This document shows positions 9,908 to 19,877 of a stretch of DNA of 64,000 bases, one piece after another (position 1 is the first letter of the stretch; the number at the start of each line of letters is the position of its first letter). The position numbers and the translations under genes were made by a program. The DNA is taken from NCBI GenBank assembly GCA_025612245.1, contig JAAXKQ010000008.1, positions 1-64,000 on the forward strand, read 5' to 3'. The notes beneath the pieces are model-generated. The model did not search any database, was not told the DNA's origin, and saw nothing but the letters and a program-made list of their open reading frames with translations. Source of the stretch: Ignavibacteria bacterium. Lineage in GTDB: Bacteria > Bacteroidota > Ignavibacteria > Ignavibacteriales > SURF-24.

Positions 9908-10756
9908 ATGGAAGAAGAAAACAACAAAGAAGAGTCCGAAAAATCGCCAGACCCCGAAAAGATACCTGAATCGGAATCCGGATCAGAAAACAGGCCGGAG
10001 CCTGAAAACCCGCCTGAAGCTGAAAGCAAGCCTGAAACCGGTAGCACTCCCCAGTCTGACGAAAGCAGGCAGGAGGTTCCTCCATCTTCTGAAGAAATCC
10101 CGTATTCCCCGGTCAATCAGCACAAAAGACTCTACAAGTCCAGGACAAACAGAATATTATTCGGCGTCTGCGGTGGCCTGGGAGAATACTTAAACATCGA
10201 CCCCGTTATCATAAGGCTTGTCTTTGTGCTCAGCTTTCTGGTTGGAGGCTGGGGATTTCTGGCCTATATTCTTGTGGCACTCATAATGCCGGGAACGCCT
10301 TCTTCACTCAGGGCTTCCTCCTATGCCGAAGAGGGAAAGGACCCGAAAAAAGATTCGGAAAACGGCAAAATGATACTCGGCTCAGCTCTTATTCTCCTGG
10401 GAATTTACGCCCTGCTGAGAACAACGGGCATGCTGAGATATTTTAACTTCTTCGGCATTACGCATGAATTTATCATACCCGTTATTTTGATTGGACTTGG
10501 AATTTTGCTGCTCGTAAAACACAGGGATTTCCTGTACAAAGAGTCTCCTCCTTCAGGAAAGCTTTACCGCTCCTCCTCCAACAGGATGATTGCCGGCGTC
10601 TGCGCGGGACTGGGAGATTACCTTAACATGGATCCTACACTAATTAGAATAATCTGGGCCATACTGACATTCGGCTCATTTGGAATCGGCATACTGATCT
10701 ACATCCTTTTTGCTCTTTTAGTCCCTTTAGATAACGAGGTAAATCTTGAGAAATAA
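9908..10756 (+). CDS. PspC-domain protein with two PspC domains and acidic N-terminal extension
   Basis: KRLYKSRTNRILFGVCGGLGEYLNIDPVIIRLVFV and GKLYRSSSNRMIAGVCAGLGDYLNMDPTLIRIIWA. Confidence 0.92.
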   Translation: MEEENNKEESEKSPDPEKIPESESGSENRPEPENPPEAESKPETGSTPQSDESRQEVPPSSEEIPYSPVNQHKRLYKSRTNRILFGVCGGLGEYLNIDPVIIRLVFVLSFLVGGWGFLAYILVALIMPGTPSSLRASSYAEEGKDPKKDSENGKMILGSALILLGIYALLRTTGMLRYFNFFGITHEFIIPVILIGLGILLLVKHRDFLYKESPPSGKLYRSSSNRMIAGVCAGLGDYLNMDPTLIRIIWAILTFGSFGIGILIYILFALLVPLDNEVNLEK

Positions 10757-11252
10757 CCAATCCGTCCTTAGTCTGGTTTTTATTCTTATCCTTTTGGCTT
10801 ATGTTCTCAAATTCTTCGGTATTATTACAACAAGTACCGGAAAGCTCGTCTCATACGCGTTTCTGCTTTACGGCATTGTATCGGTCTATATGACAATGGG
10901 GACGCACAGAAGGGCAGGGCTTTTCTTGGGTACGGCAATTTTTCTTACAGGCGTGGTTTTATTTATAATTGAATACTTCGACATTATACAGCCCGGTATA
11001 CTCGTCCTGCCTTCGCTTTTATTTATCGTGGGAGCCGGATTTTTGATGCTTTTCTTCGACGACTACTCGAACAGGGTTTTTCTTTATACTTCGGCCATAC
11101 TGGTCTTCTTTTCCTTTCTGTCGGCATTTCTGACCAGGAGAGTTCCCTTATTCGGCTTTGCGGGTAGGATTGCCTCTGAGCTTCTGGACTATTATCCCGT
11201 TTTTATTATACTCCTTGGCGTATACATTCTTCTTAACAGAAAAAGGCAGTGA
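10746..11252 (+). CDS. Multi-TM hypothetical membrane protein, probable partner of PspC-like gene
   Basis: TTG start overlapping the pspC-like ORF by 11 nt; several hydrophobic segments. Confidence 0.65.
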   Translation: MRNNQSVLSLVFILILLAYVLKFFGIITTSTGKLVSYAFLLYGIVSVYMTMGTHRRAGLFLGTAIFLTGVVLFIIEYFDIIQPGILVLPSLLFIVGAGFLMLFFDDYSNRVFLYTSAILVFFSFLSAFLTRRVPLFGFAGRIASELLDYYPVFIILLGVYILLNRKRQ

Positions 11253-11293
11253 CCCTTTTCAGTTTTTGTTGTCTTCTTCTTTAAGTTCTGATT

Positions 11294-11716
11294 TTATTTC
11301 ACATTCAGCTTGATCTGCATTAATGCCTTTGCATCCGCAATATCTTTTCTGCGTTTGAAGATTATTGTAATACCCCGGATCTTGTTGTAGTGTTTTCCTT
11401 CCGTAAACATCCCTTTTAATTCTTCGGATATGGAGCTTTTCAAGATTGCCTCTTCTGCCCGGTCGGTAAAATAGAAAGTTACCCGGAAAGTATCCTTAAT
11501 TAAAGAGAGCCAGAAGATGGTCTTAGTCTTTCGTGTAACCTTCAGAAGCCAGCTTTTCCCGTCTTTGTAATACCTCCACTGCTCTTCCAGGTCGGGATAA
11601 GCTTTGTGGATATATTCGAACATGGAATTCCAAAGTACACCGTATTTCCCAATTTGGGAAAATATTATTTCTTCTGTCGGGAATACGTTTTGATCTGTCA
11701 GAACCGGTGCTTCCAT
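11294..11716 (-). CDS. DUF3788-like protein
   Basis: LWNSMFEYIHKAYPDLEEQWRYYKDGKSWLLKVTRKTKTIFWLSLIKDTFRVTFYFTDRAEEAI resembles DUF3788 proteins. Confidence 0.7.
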   Translation of the reverse strand: MEAPVLTDQNVFPTEEIIFSQIGKYGVLWNSMFEYIHKAYPDLEEQWRYYKDGKSWLLKVTRKTKTIFWLSLIKDTFRVTFYFTDRAEEAILKSSISEELKGMFTEGKHYNKIRGITIIFKRRKDIADAKALMQIKLNVK

Positions 11717-11871
11717 GATAATATTCCTCCGGATTGTTCAGAGTGAAACTATTAATTTCCAGGGCTTTAAGCAAGCAGATTTTCCAAAGTATGGTTTTGC
11801 TTTCTGTTTTAATTCCAGTATTAAATCATTAATTTATTTCTGAATATTCCAAAGAAAAAGAGAAATGATAT

Positions 11872-12825
11872 ATGCGCATAGACAGGATGCTGGGCATAGT
11901 GGTATTGCTGCTAAACAGGAACAAAATAACGGCAAAGGAACTCTCCAGGCGCTTTGAGGTGTCGGTAAGGACAATCTACCGCGATATTGAGGCAATTAAC
12001 CTGGCGGGTATTCCAATTATATCTTTCCCCGGCAGCAAGGGCGGTCTTGGGATAATGGAAAACTACCGCTTAAACGGACAGGTATTGTCGCTTGATGATA
12101 TGACTTCGATTATCTCTGCCTTAAGAAACGTAAACCGGACGCTCGGCAATACGGATCTTGAGACCGTATCGGAGAAAATCCTGAATCTGATTCCCAAAGA
12201 CAAAATCGATTATATAAAACGTCAGCCGGAGGAATTCTGCATCGATTTAATTCCATGGAATTTCAGGGATAAGTATAAAGATTTTCTGAAAATCCTCCAG
12301 TGCGCCATTTCTGAAAACCGTGTTACGAAATTCTTTTACAGAAACATGCGCGGTGAAGAAATGATAAGGATAGTTGAGCCCATGACGCTTGTATTTAAGG
12401 GGTATGCATGGTACCTCTTTGCATTCTGCCGCAAGCGCAGCGACTACAGGATATTCAAACTTTCAAGAATTGAAGGAATTGATGTTCTGCCCGAAAGATT
12501 TACCCGCAAAGAGACGACCTACCATGAAGCTATGAAGCTGCAGGCCCCACCAAAGAACCTGGTTAATATTACCATGAAATTTTCTCCCGTAATAAAGCCC
12601 CAGGTTGAAGAGTTTTTTGAAGAAAGCATCGTAAAGACGCTTGGTGACGGGAGCTTTATTGTATCCGTCACATTTCCCGAGGATGAATGGGTATATTCGA
12701 CACTTTTAGGCTTTGGAGAGCATATGGAAGTCCTGGAGCCCGGGCACATAAAGGAAAAGCTCCGGGAAAAGATAAAAAAAATGTCCCTCCTCTACAATGC
12801 TGACATAATGCTGTCACAGCACTAG
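11872..12825 (+). CDS. YafY-type HTH + WYL domain transcriptional regulator
   Basis: MRIDRMLGIVVLLLNRNKITAKELSRRFEVSVRTIYRDIEAINLAGIPI; WYL-type region ...LVFKGYAWYLFAFCRKRSDYRIFKLSRI. Confidence 0.9.
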   Translation: MRIDRMLGIVVLLLNRNKITAKELSRRFEVSVRTIYRDIEAINLAGIPIISFPGSKGGLGIMENYRLNGQVLSLDDMTSIISALRNVNRTLGNTDLETVSEKILNLIPKDKIDYIKRQPEEFCIDLIPWNFRDKYKDFLKILQCAISENRVTKFFYRNMRGEEMIRIVEPMTLVFKGYAWYLFAFCRKRSDYRIFKLSRIEGIDVLPERFTRKETTYHEAMKLQAPPKNLVNITMKFSPVIKPQVEEFFEESIVKTLGDGSFIVSVTFPEDEWVYSTLLGFGEHMEVLEPGHIKEKLREKIKKMSLLYNADIMLSQH

Positions 12826-12885
12826 CTTATGTTTGTTATGTGAGACTAAGTTAATATTACATTACAAACAAAAGGAGATTAGAAA

Positions 12886-13125
12886 ATGGAAATGAAATTC
12901 TGTCAGTCCTGCGGCGTTATTTTAGACGGCAGTGTTGCCAAAGAAGGGGCACCTGGATTCTGCACATGGTGTGTAGATGAGAAAGGGAACTTAAAACCGA
13001 AGGAAGAAGTAAAGGCCGGCGTGGCAGATTGGCTGAAGTCATTTGCCCCTAAAGAAGGCAATCCTGATTTTATGAAAAGGGCGGAAAACTACTTAAATGC
13101 AATGCCTGCCTGGGCGAAGGAATAG
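12886..13125 (+). CDS. Putative zinc-ribbon protein
   Basis: FCQSCGVIL...GFCTWCVDEKG Cys pairs; SD AAAGGAG upstream. Confidence 0.75.
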   Translation: MEMKFCQSCGVILDGSVAKEGAPGFCTWCVDEKGNLKPKEEVKAGVADWLKSFAPKEGNPDFMKRAENYLNAMPAWAKE

Positions 13126-13152
13126 CCCCAAATCTCACTAAATTGTTTATAA

Positions 13153-13182
13153 AAGCCCGTGTTTTGAAATAAAACCCGGGCT
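13153..13182. terminator. Convergent terminator hairpin
   Basis: AAGCCCGTGTTTTGAAATAAAACCCGGGCTT between convergent genes ending 13125(+) and 13228(-). Confidence 0.7.
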
Positions 13183-13227
13183 TCTCAAACGCTATTCTAA
13201 AATCCGGCTGATGCATATACCCATGGG

Positions 13228-14457
13228 TTACCTGCCGCTTAGCTTTATTACAAGGTATACTTTTTTTGAAGGGGAAGTTTTTCCTTCACCATCCTCAAGT
13301 GTCACGGCGTATGAGTCGGCTTTATTTTGCGAGATTTCAGGAACGGAGAAAGGGAAGTACTCAACTTCTCTTTTCGTCCTGAAAGTCCCAAGTGAATAGT
13401 TGCGCCCTTTACTCAAGAGCCAGAGCTGATAAACCTCGCTGTCTTTGAGCGGGGGCATATTATAGAACTGGATTACACCTTCTTTGCCGTTCTGCAGGAG
13501 TGAGAGTTTCCCGAAACCTCCAGGGTTTCCTTCTGTCCCGTCCAGATTAATCGTCCTTAAGTCCTTTGCGCCCAGTATGGCCAGCACCTTCTGGTTCCTG
13601 TCGAGCCTGAGGATTTCACTGTTCAGTGCGTTGACCTGTCCAGAAAGAGAGGCTATCTTTTCTTCTCCCTGGTGAAGCTCGCGGTTCATTACAAGATACA
13701 TTATACCGCCTGAGATGAGGACAAATATTAAAATTGCAGACAGGACAAGTATGTTTCTTAAATAGTTATGTGACCTTTCCTCCTCTTCAAGCTCCAGCTC
13801 TTCTTTCAGCCATCTTTGCTTTTCAGACTCCATGTTGGGTGGTGCTTCCGCACTTTGTGGTTCCGCCACTGTAACTTCTTTTACGGCATCAGGTATAAAA
13901 GCCTCCATGGTCCTGTACATGGGGCTTCCTGCAGCCATCTGGCCTATGCTTCCTTCGGATACGGGTTCATCCTCAGGCGAATATTGCACCTCGGACAGAG
14001 CGCGCCTTACTCCCTTTTTGCTTTCTTCTTTTTCAGCAAATTCCCTTTCGTCAGGGGCAATTTCAACCGTCATTCTGCCGGTTGCCTTAAGGGAAGGGGC
14101 TTCTTTCATTTCCCGGGGTATTTCAGCCAATTTTTCAGAAAATGCACTTTCATTTTCGGGCTGTAGACCTTCCGAGGTAATATCTTTTACCATCTGCCTT
14201 TTCTTTGCCCTTAGCTCCTCACGCATGCGGTAAAGCCTTTTGGCAACCTTGTCCTTCAGCCCGGCTTGCGGCATCTCCAGTTCAAGCATTGCAGGCAAAA
14301 GCGCCATTACATTCTGCAGCTCCCCCAGCTCATTTTCGGGTATCCGCTGACCCGACTTAAGGTATTCAAGAAATTCCCTTTGTTCATTGCTATCCAGGCA
14401 GCCCGCAGAGAATGCGAATATCATTTCGTTGAATTTTTTTCCGCTCAAATTTCCCAT
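13228..14457 (-). CDS. Anti-sigma factor, anti-sigma-K (RskA)-like C-terminal domain
   Basis: Central TM ILVLSAILIFVLISGGIMYLV; C-terminal PPLKDSEVYQLWLLSKGRNYSLGTF...FPFSVPE...YAVTLEDGEGKTSPSKKVYLVIKL; adjacent to ECF sigma gene. Confidence 0.85.
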   Translation of the reverse strand: MGNLSGKKFNEMIFAFSAGCLDSNEQREFLEYLKSGQRIPENELGELQNVMALLPAMLELEMPQAGLKDKVAKRLYRMREELRAKKRQMVKDITSEGLQPENESAFSEKLAEIPREMKEAPSLKATGRMTVEIAPDEREFAEKEESKKGVRRALSEVQYSPEDEPVSEGSIGQMAAGSPMYRTMEAFIPDAVKEVTVAEPQSAEAPPNMESEKQRWLKEELELEEEERSHNYLRNILVLSAILIFVLISGGIMYLVMNRELHQGEEKIASLSGQVNALNSEILRLDRNQKVLAILGAKDLRTINLDGTEGNPGGFGKLSLLQNGKEGVIQFYNMPPLKDSEVYQLWLLSKGRNYSLGTFRTKREVEYFPFSVPEISQNKADSYAVTLEDGEGKTSPSKKVYLVIKLSGR

Positions 14458-14461
14458 CTTG

Positions 14462-15040
14462 TTATCCTTTAATCAGGTTGTCTTTAAGATTGCCGAGGGC
14501 AATCTGGATCTTACTTTTAACAGTAGGAAGCGGTATGTTCAGTTTCCCTGCAATCGAAGCCTGTGAGAACCCTTCATAAAAAGCCAGATAAATGACGTAC
14601 TTCTGGGCATCTGTCAGCTTATTGAGTGCCGTTTCAACGTTATTTTTCACGTTAAGAGCCGATTCCAGATCCAACTGATCTATGCCTTTGGAAAGGTGGG
14701 GAATAATGAAGGCATTTTCATATTCGTCTGTATATTCCTCGCTTAGCGGATCTTTGCTTCTGTTCCTTCTTAAATAGTCCACGGCCTTGTTCCTCGAAAG
14801 AAGAATTAGCCAGGCGTACACGTTTCCGGTAGAAAAGTCGAAACGCTCGATCTTCCTCCAGACAATTGCAAAGACTTCGGTCAGGATTTCCCCGGCAATG
14901 GCTTCCTCAACTACTATCCTTTTAATAAGGGTAAAGAGTATGGGTGAGTACCGGTCGTATAAGGTTTCCAGCGCTCTGGAGTCGTATGCGGAAATCTTCC
15001 GGAACAGCTCCAGATCAGTTTGTATTGAATAGGTTTTCAA
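14462..15040 (-). CDS. ECF RNA polymerase sigma factor (SigK-like)
   Basis: Region 2 ALETLYDRYSPILFTLIKRIV...VYAWLILLSRNKAVDYLRRNRS; region 4 LTDAQKYVIYLAFYEGFSQASIAGKLNIPLPTVKSKI. Confidence 0.92.
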   Translation of the reverse strand: MKTYSIQTDLELFRKISAYDSRALETLYDRYSPILFTLIKRIVVEEAIAGEILTEVFAIVWRKIERFDFSTGNVYAWLILLSRNKAVDYLRRNRSKDPLSEEYTDEYENAFIIPHLSKGIDQLDLESALNVKNNVETALNKLTDAQKYVIYLAFYEGFSQASIAGKLNIPLPTVKSKIQIALGNLKDNLIKG

Positions 15041-15240
15041 TTCAACTCTTTTATTTTTAATATCTTACAAAACTAAAGCAATGAAGCTTAAAAATCAATT
15101 CCGCGCTGAAAGCCTCAGCTTAAAGGCTGCAGTGTACCAACAAAGAAATCTAACCGCGGACAATATAAGTAGAAAGAAAAAACGTTATCGGGATTTTATT
15201 TGTATGCGGATTTTAGTTCCTCTTTGGATTACTGTCTCCA

Positions 15241-16278
15241 TTACTCCTTTAACCTGCCATGCAGCACCATGTTTTTGAATGTGACCCTGTCACAGTAGGC
15301 ACAGAAGAATTCTTTGTCGAATAATACAGGATTACCGCCAATTAACTGAAGTTCTCCATTGTATTTCAAAACGTACTGAATATCACTTCCGTTATAATGA
15401 GCCAGACCATCGAACATACTTACGAAAATATCTTTTCCGCTTCTGCCGAATATGTAATGAAAATATTTTTCATCATATATACTGAACAGCTTTATGAAGT
15501 GGCCTAATTCATATTCACAGACGTCTTTGTCTATCCAGAAGTAAAAGTTATCACCTATGTAGTCAAAATTACAAGAGGTGGATTCACCAGGCGGATTCGA
15601 GTAAATCTCCTTGAGCCTGCCGTCTTTCAGTTCATAGAATGCTATGGTCTGTTTGCTTATGCTGTAAGCACTAAGAAAGACCTTACCCTGATATTTCCTG
15701 ACCTTAAGGAACTGGAAAGAAGGGTTGCCCGCAAAAACCTCCTGCCATGACCTCCCGTTATAGTGGAGTATAAACCCCGAGAACTTATCGTACTCATTGC
15801 CCGGAGGGGGAATAATTACTCCGCAGGCATATATGTCATCGGGACTTACTCCATAGACACTGTTTATAATAGTCATGGCATCCTGATACTTATACTCGAA
15901 CTTCTCCGTCCAGACATTCCCGTCATAATGCCAGAGACTGGCATTATCACCTCCCATCCATACGTCATTTTTAGAGAAACCGAACAGGGAGGTCCCCCCG
16001 CAGGTTATGTTTTTTGTATATGGGGTCCATTTCTTCCCGTCGTAGTGCTGAAGCCATAGTGCAGGGTCACCGCCTGGTCCGCAAACCCAGACGTCTTCGG
16101 GAGAGGAGCCCCAGATGGCTTCTACAAAAGTGAGGGTCATGTGAAGTGTATCAATGGTCCACGTATAGTCCCTTCTTCCAGGCTGAGAAGAAGGACCCGT
16201 AATAGAATCATCCTTGCATGAGCTTATGAGTATAAGGATACTGCTCATGGTTATTAGAAATATCTTCCTGTACATCAA
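15241..16278 (-). CDS. Lipoprotein with repeated WxxxPxDVWVCG-like segments (beta-propeller-like), function unknown
   Basis: Lipobox ILISSCKD; repeated GSSPEDVWVCG / GFSKNDVWMGG / GVSPDDIYACG / GRSGKDIFVSM blocks. Confidence 0.6.
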   Translation of the reverse strand: MMYRKIFLITMSSILILISSCKDDSITGPSSQPGRRDYTWTIDTLHMTLTFVEAIWGSSPEDVWVCGPGGDPALWLQHYDGKKWTPYTKNITCGGTSLFGFSKNDVWMGGDNASLWHYDGNVWTEKFEYKYQDAMTIINSVYGVSPDDIYACGVIIPPPGNEYDKFSGFILHYNGRSWQEVFAGNPSFQFLKVRKYQGKVFLSAYSISKQTIAFYELKDGRLKEIYSNPPGESTSCNFDYIGDNFYFWIDKDVCEYELGHFIKLFSIYDEKYFHYIFGRSGKDIFVSMFDGLAHYNGSDIQYVLKYNGELQLIGGNPVLFDKEFFCAYCDRVTFKNMVLHGRLKE

Positions 16279-16797
16279 AACTCCTGTGCAATAGAATTAT
16301 GGTACTAAGAATATGGAAGCATCGGAATTTGATTAGTTCCGTGCCCTTCTGGTACATTTTTAAATCTATCCTGAAAATTCCTGAAAACCCTGAATCTATT
16401 TGAGCTTATGGATTATATCTCCAGTCCTGAAAATCCTGAAATGCAAAGTCGGCCAAGAGCATTTTAGAAGTATCCCGGGAAGTATTACAGCAGTTCCTTG
16501 TGTGTTTCTTACAATATCTCCGTATATAGCCGCGGAACTTAGACCCCATACAAACTAAAGTCAAGAATTTTTTTTATTTATTTTTTTTCTCTCTTTTTCT
16601 GCTTAATAATGGAATTATTTCAGCTCACATTGAACATCACACTCTTAGGCACTGACTAAAACGGCATAAAATCAATAAGATCCCGAGAGAGGAAAAATAT
16701 GCTCATACAAGAAGCTTGAACCAATAACTTTATTGCTAAAAAGAAAAAGCAAAGTTAAATTGCCTCTTAATAATTGTAACCATCATAAGGAGTCAAA

Positions 16798-18690
16798 ATG
16801 AAAAGGCACCTGTCAGGCTTACCAATAGCTGTTGTGTTCATGTTGCTGTTTACTTTTGCGGCCAAGCAGCCGGCCCCAAAGCTTTTTTTTACGCCCGAAC
16901 ATCCCAGGGCGGGTGAGGAAATAACAATTAAATATAATTCCGAAGGAACCGGCCTTTCCGGTAGGGATAGGGTTGAAATGATAACATACCTCTACAGCGC
17001 GGACCTCGATGAGACTGTGGGAGTGGAGATGAAAAAAGAAGGCGGCCTCTGGACGGCCTCAATAAAACCCGACCCTTCAACACGCGGCATGATAATTAAA
17101 TTTAAAAGCGGGGAGTATACGGATAACAACAAGGGCAAAGGCTTTATTGTAAAACTCTATGGAAACGACGGCAAAGAGCTCCCCGGTACACTTGCCGGCC
17201 TGGCTGCGGCCTGCGCCCTGTGGGGACCGAACATAGCTGGACTCGAAAGGGACCGCGAAGGTGCAGACAAACTCTTCCAGGAGGAATTCAGGAGAAACCC
17301 GAATCTTAAGTCCGAATACCTGGACGAATACTTCAGAGTCATTTCGCCTCTGATGGGTGAAAAGGCAGACGGCATTATTGCAAAAGAGCTGAAAAACTTG
17401 GAGAAAAAACCCGCAGCTTCCGAGGAATATTACACCTTAATGGCTACATGGTACGCTAAACTGAAAAATGAGGATAAAGCCAGCCGGTATAAAAAGCTCC
17501 TTCTTGAAAAATACCCCTCGGGAAAATTCGCACAGAACGAAGAATTTTCAGCTATAACAAAAACCTCAGAGCCCGGTAAAAGACTCGAACAGCTAAAATC
17601 CTTTGAGGCGGCTTATCCCAAAAGCGAACTTATCGCTGAACTCTACGATGATATGGCTACACTCTACATAGAAAACAGGATGTATAAGGAAGCAGTTGAC
17701 TTGCTGAAGGAAAACCCGGAGAGGCCCGCTCCATATTCTTTTTATAATGCTTCTTTCCAGATGCTGAAAGCAGGAGCCGACGCAGGCCTGGCCGCTGAGG
17801 TCTCAGCCCTGGGAGTAGAAAAAAGCAGGCAGGAGCTCAGTAACGCGGCCGAAAAAAAAACTAACACCCTTTCACCTGGCGAATGGCAGGAACAGCTGCA
17901 GTATTCACTGGGAATGAACCTTTACAGCCTTGGCAGCGCCAGGAATAAAATGGATAAAAAAGACGAGGCGCTCAGTGCAATTTCAGAAGCGCTGCCGCTT
18001 TTGAAGAACAGCGAGCCCGAAGCAAATGAGCTCTATGCAAATATCCTTATTCAAAAAGGCGAAAACGACAAGGCCTTAAAACACCTTGAAACCGTAATTA
18101 AAAGCGGCAACAGCACCCCATTAATGAAAGAATACCTTAAGACTGCTTATGCCGGTAAAAACGGCTCCCATGCCGGCTTCAGCGAATACCTCTCTGCCCT
18201 TGAGGCTTCTTCAAGGGAAACACTGGTGCAGAAACTTAAAAAAGAAATGCTTGACGATAGGGCACCGGATTTTAAGCTACGGGACCTGGAAGGGAAAGAG
18301 GTAAGCCTGTCTTCACTGAAGGGTAAAACCATCATACTCGACTTCTGGGCCACGTGGTGCCCTCCCTGCAGAGCCTCATTCCCGGGAATGAAGAAAGCCG
18401 TTGAGAAGTACTCCTCCAGGCCAGACGTGCGCTTTCTTTTCATTGATACCCGTGAACGCGTGGAAGACAAAAAGAAAAACGCGGCCGACTTTCTTTCTAA
18501 AAACCAGTATCCTTTCCATGTGCTGCTGGACAATGAAAGCAAGGTCAACGAGCTCTATAAAGTACCCGGCATACCGACTAAAGTTGTAATCGGCAAGGAC
18601 GGATTGATTAAATTTAAGGTGATAGGTTTCGACGGCAACACGGATAAAATGCTGGATGAAATTGACGCCATGATATCAATGGCCGACTAG
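16798..18690 (+). CDS. TPR-containing TlpA/thioredoxin-family protein
   Basis: Signal sequence; C-terminal APDFKLRDLEGKEVSLSSLKGKTIILDFWATWCPPCRASFPGMKK. Confidence 0.9.
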   Translation: MKRHLSGLPIAVVFMLLFTFAAKQPAPKLFFTPEHPRAGEEITIKYNSEGTGLSGRDRVEMITYLYSADLDETVGVEMKKEGGLWTASIKPDPSTRGMIIKFKSGEYTDNNKGKGFIVKLYGNDGKELPGTLAGLAAACALWGPNIAGLERDREGADKLFQEEFRRNPNLKSEYLDEYFRVISPLMGEKADGIIAKELKNLEKKPAASEEYYTLMATWYAKLKNEDKASRYKKLLLEKYPSGKFAQNEEFSAITKTSEPGKRLEQLKSFEAAYPKSELIAELYDDMATLYIENRMYKEAVDLLKENPERPAPYSFYNASFQMLKAGADAGLAAEVSALGVEKSRQELSNAAEKKTNTLSPGEWQEQLQYSLGMNLYSLGSARNKMDKKDEALSAISEALPLLKNSEPEANELYANILIQKGENDKALKHLETVIKSGNSTPLMKEYLKTAYAGKNGSHAGFSEYLSALEASSRETLVQKLKKEMLDDRAPDFKLRDLEGKEVSLSSLKGKTIILDFWATWCPPCRASFPGMKKAVEKYSSRPDVRFLFIDTRERVEDKKKNAADFLSKNQYPFHVLLDNESKVNELYKVPGIPTKVVIGKDGLIKFKVIGFDGNTDKMLDEIDAMISMAD

Positions 18691-18775
18691 CATTTAGCTT
18701 TGCAGCATCCTTTTACCCTGCATAATAGCTTGACATACAGAGTGTTTTTGCTATTTTTATAGTTAGGTGACCATT

Positions 18776-18912
18776 TTGAGAGGGCTATAGTGACAAGGGT
18801 TGCGTTATCTATATAATTATGCTTTTGAAACGTTTGCTTTATGCCTTGAAAAGATGAGATAACCCACTCAACCCTCTCAAGAGAGCTGGCTCTTTATACT
18901 CTCTTGAGAGGG
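18776..18912 (+). promoter_or_regulatory. Structured leader upstream of PRC-barrel gene with mutually exclusive pairing
   Basis: Perfect 14-bp IR CCCTCTCAAGAGAG (18872-18885)/CTCTCTTGAGAGGG (18899-18912); alternative pairing AGGGTTG-C-GTTATCT (18796-18810) with AGATAAC-CCACT-CAACCCT (18857-18875). Confidence 0.55.
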
Positions 18913-18971
18913 CTCACCTTTGATGAGTTTGTTTTCTCCGTAAAAAAGAGACAGGGTAAAGGAGTCATGGG

Positions 18972-19763
18972 ATGCTTAGAAGTATTAAGGAAGTCGAAAA
19001 ATACAGGATAATTGCTACTGACGGTGAAATTGGCGACGCATACGATCTCTACTTTGACGACGTAAAGTGGACTATCCGCTACCTTATTGTTGAAACAGGC
19101 GGGTGGCTTTCCAAAAAACAGGTGCTTATTTCCCCTTTTGCCATCACAAAAACCGACTGGCAGGAAAAAAAACTCTCGCTTAACCTTACACAAAAACAGA
19201 TCGAAAACAGCCCCGACGTTTCTACGGATGAACCCGTTAGCCGCCAGAACGAAATCGACCTCATGAAATATTACAACTGGCCCAGGTACTGGGATTGGGG
19301 TGAAGCCGGCCTGCCTTATACACCCGGAGCTGCTAGCTTTATGGCTTCGGGACCAATATTAAACGAGGGGGAGGTAAACGCACAAAAAAAAGAGGAAACA
19401 CAGCCCCAGGGCAGCGAAAAGAAAGGCGACCCGCATCTAAGAAGCAGCCGGGAGATCATAGGCTATAAGATCCAGGCAACAGACACGGAAATCGGACGCG
19501 TGGAGGATTTTATACTCGATGACGCAACCTGGATTATACGCTACATTGTAGTTGATACAGGCAACTGGCTTACCGGAAGCAAAAAGTTTCTTGTAGCTCC
19601 TCACTGGATCGAAAAAGTGCAGTGGGCTGAGTCCAAGGTGCACGTCGCCTTAAAGAGCGAAGACATCAAAAACAGCCCGCCTTATGATCCATCCCAAACC
19701 CTAAACCGGGACTATGAGAAATTGCTGTACGAACACTATGGTCTTCCTAAATACTGGATTTAA
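18972..19763 (+). CDS. Tandem PRC-barrel domain protein
   Basis: Two homologous halves: LRSIKEVEKYRIIATDGEIGDAYDLYFDDVKWTIRYLIVETGGWL and LRSSREIIGYKIQATDTEIGRVEDFILDDATWIIRYIVVDTGNWL. Confidence 0.9.
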   Translation: MLRSIKEVEKYRIIATDGEIGDAYDLYFDDVKWTIRYLIVETGGWLSKKQVLISPFAITKTDWQEKKLSLNLTQKQIENSPDVSTDEPVSRQNEIDLMKYYNWPRYWDWGEAGLPYTPGAASFMASGPILNEGEVNAQKKEETQPQGSEKKGDPHLRSSREIIGYKIQATDTEIGRVEDFILDDATWIIRYIVVDTGNWLTGSKKFLVAPHWIEKVQWAESKVHVALKSEDIKNSPPYDPSQTLNRDYEKLLYEHYGLPKYWI

Positions 19764-19877
19764 TGAGCCGGATATTTATCCTGAATCTAAACATCCTGAT
19801 TTTAACAACTTTTACTGCTATAATAAAGCAGAAATGCCCGTTTTGTTATTAACTTTCTATTTACAAGGGAGGGAAAT

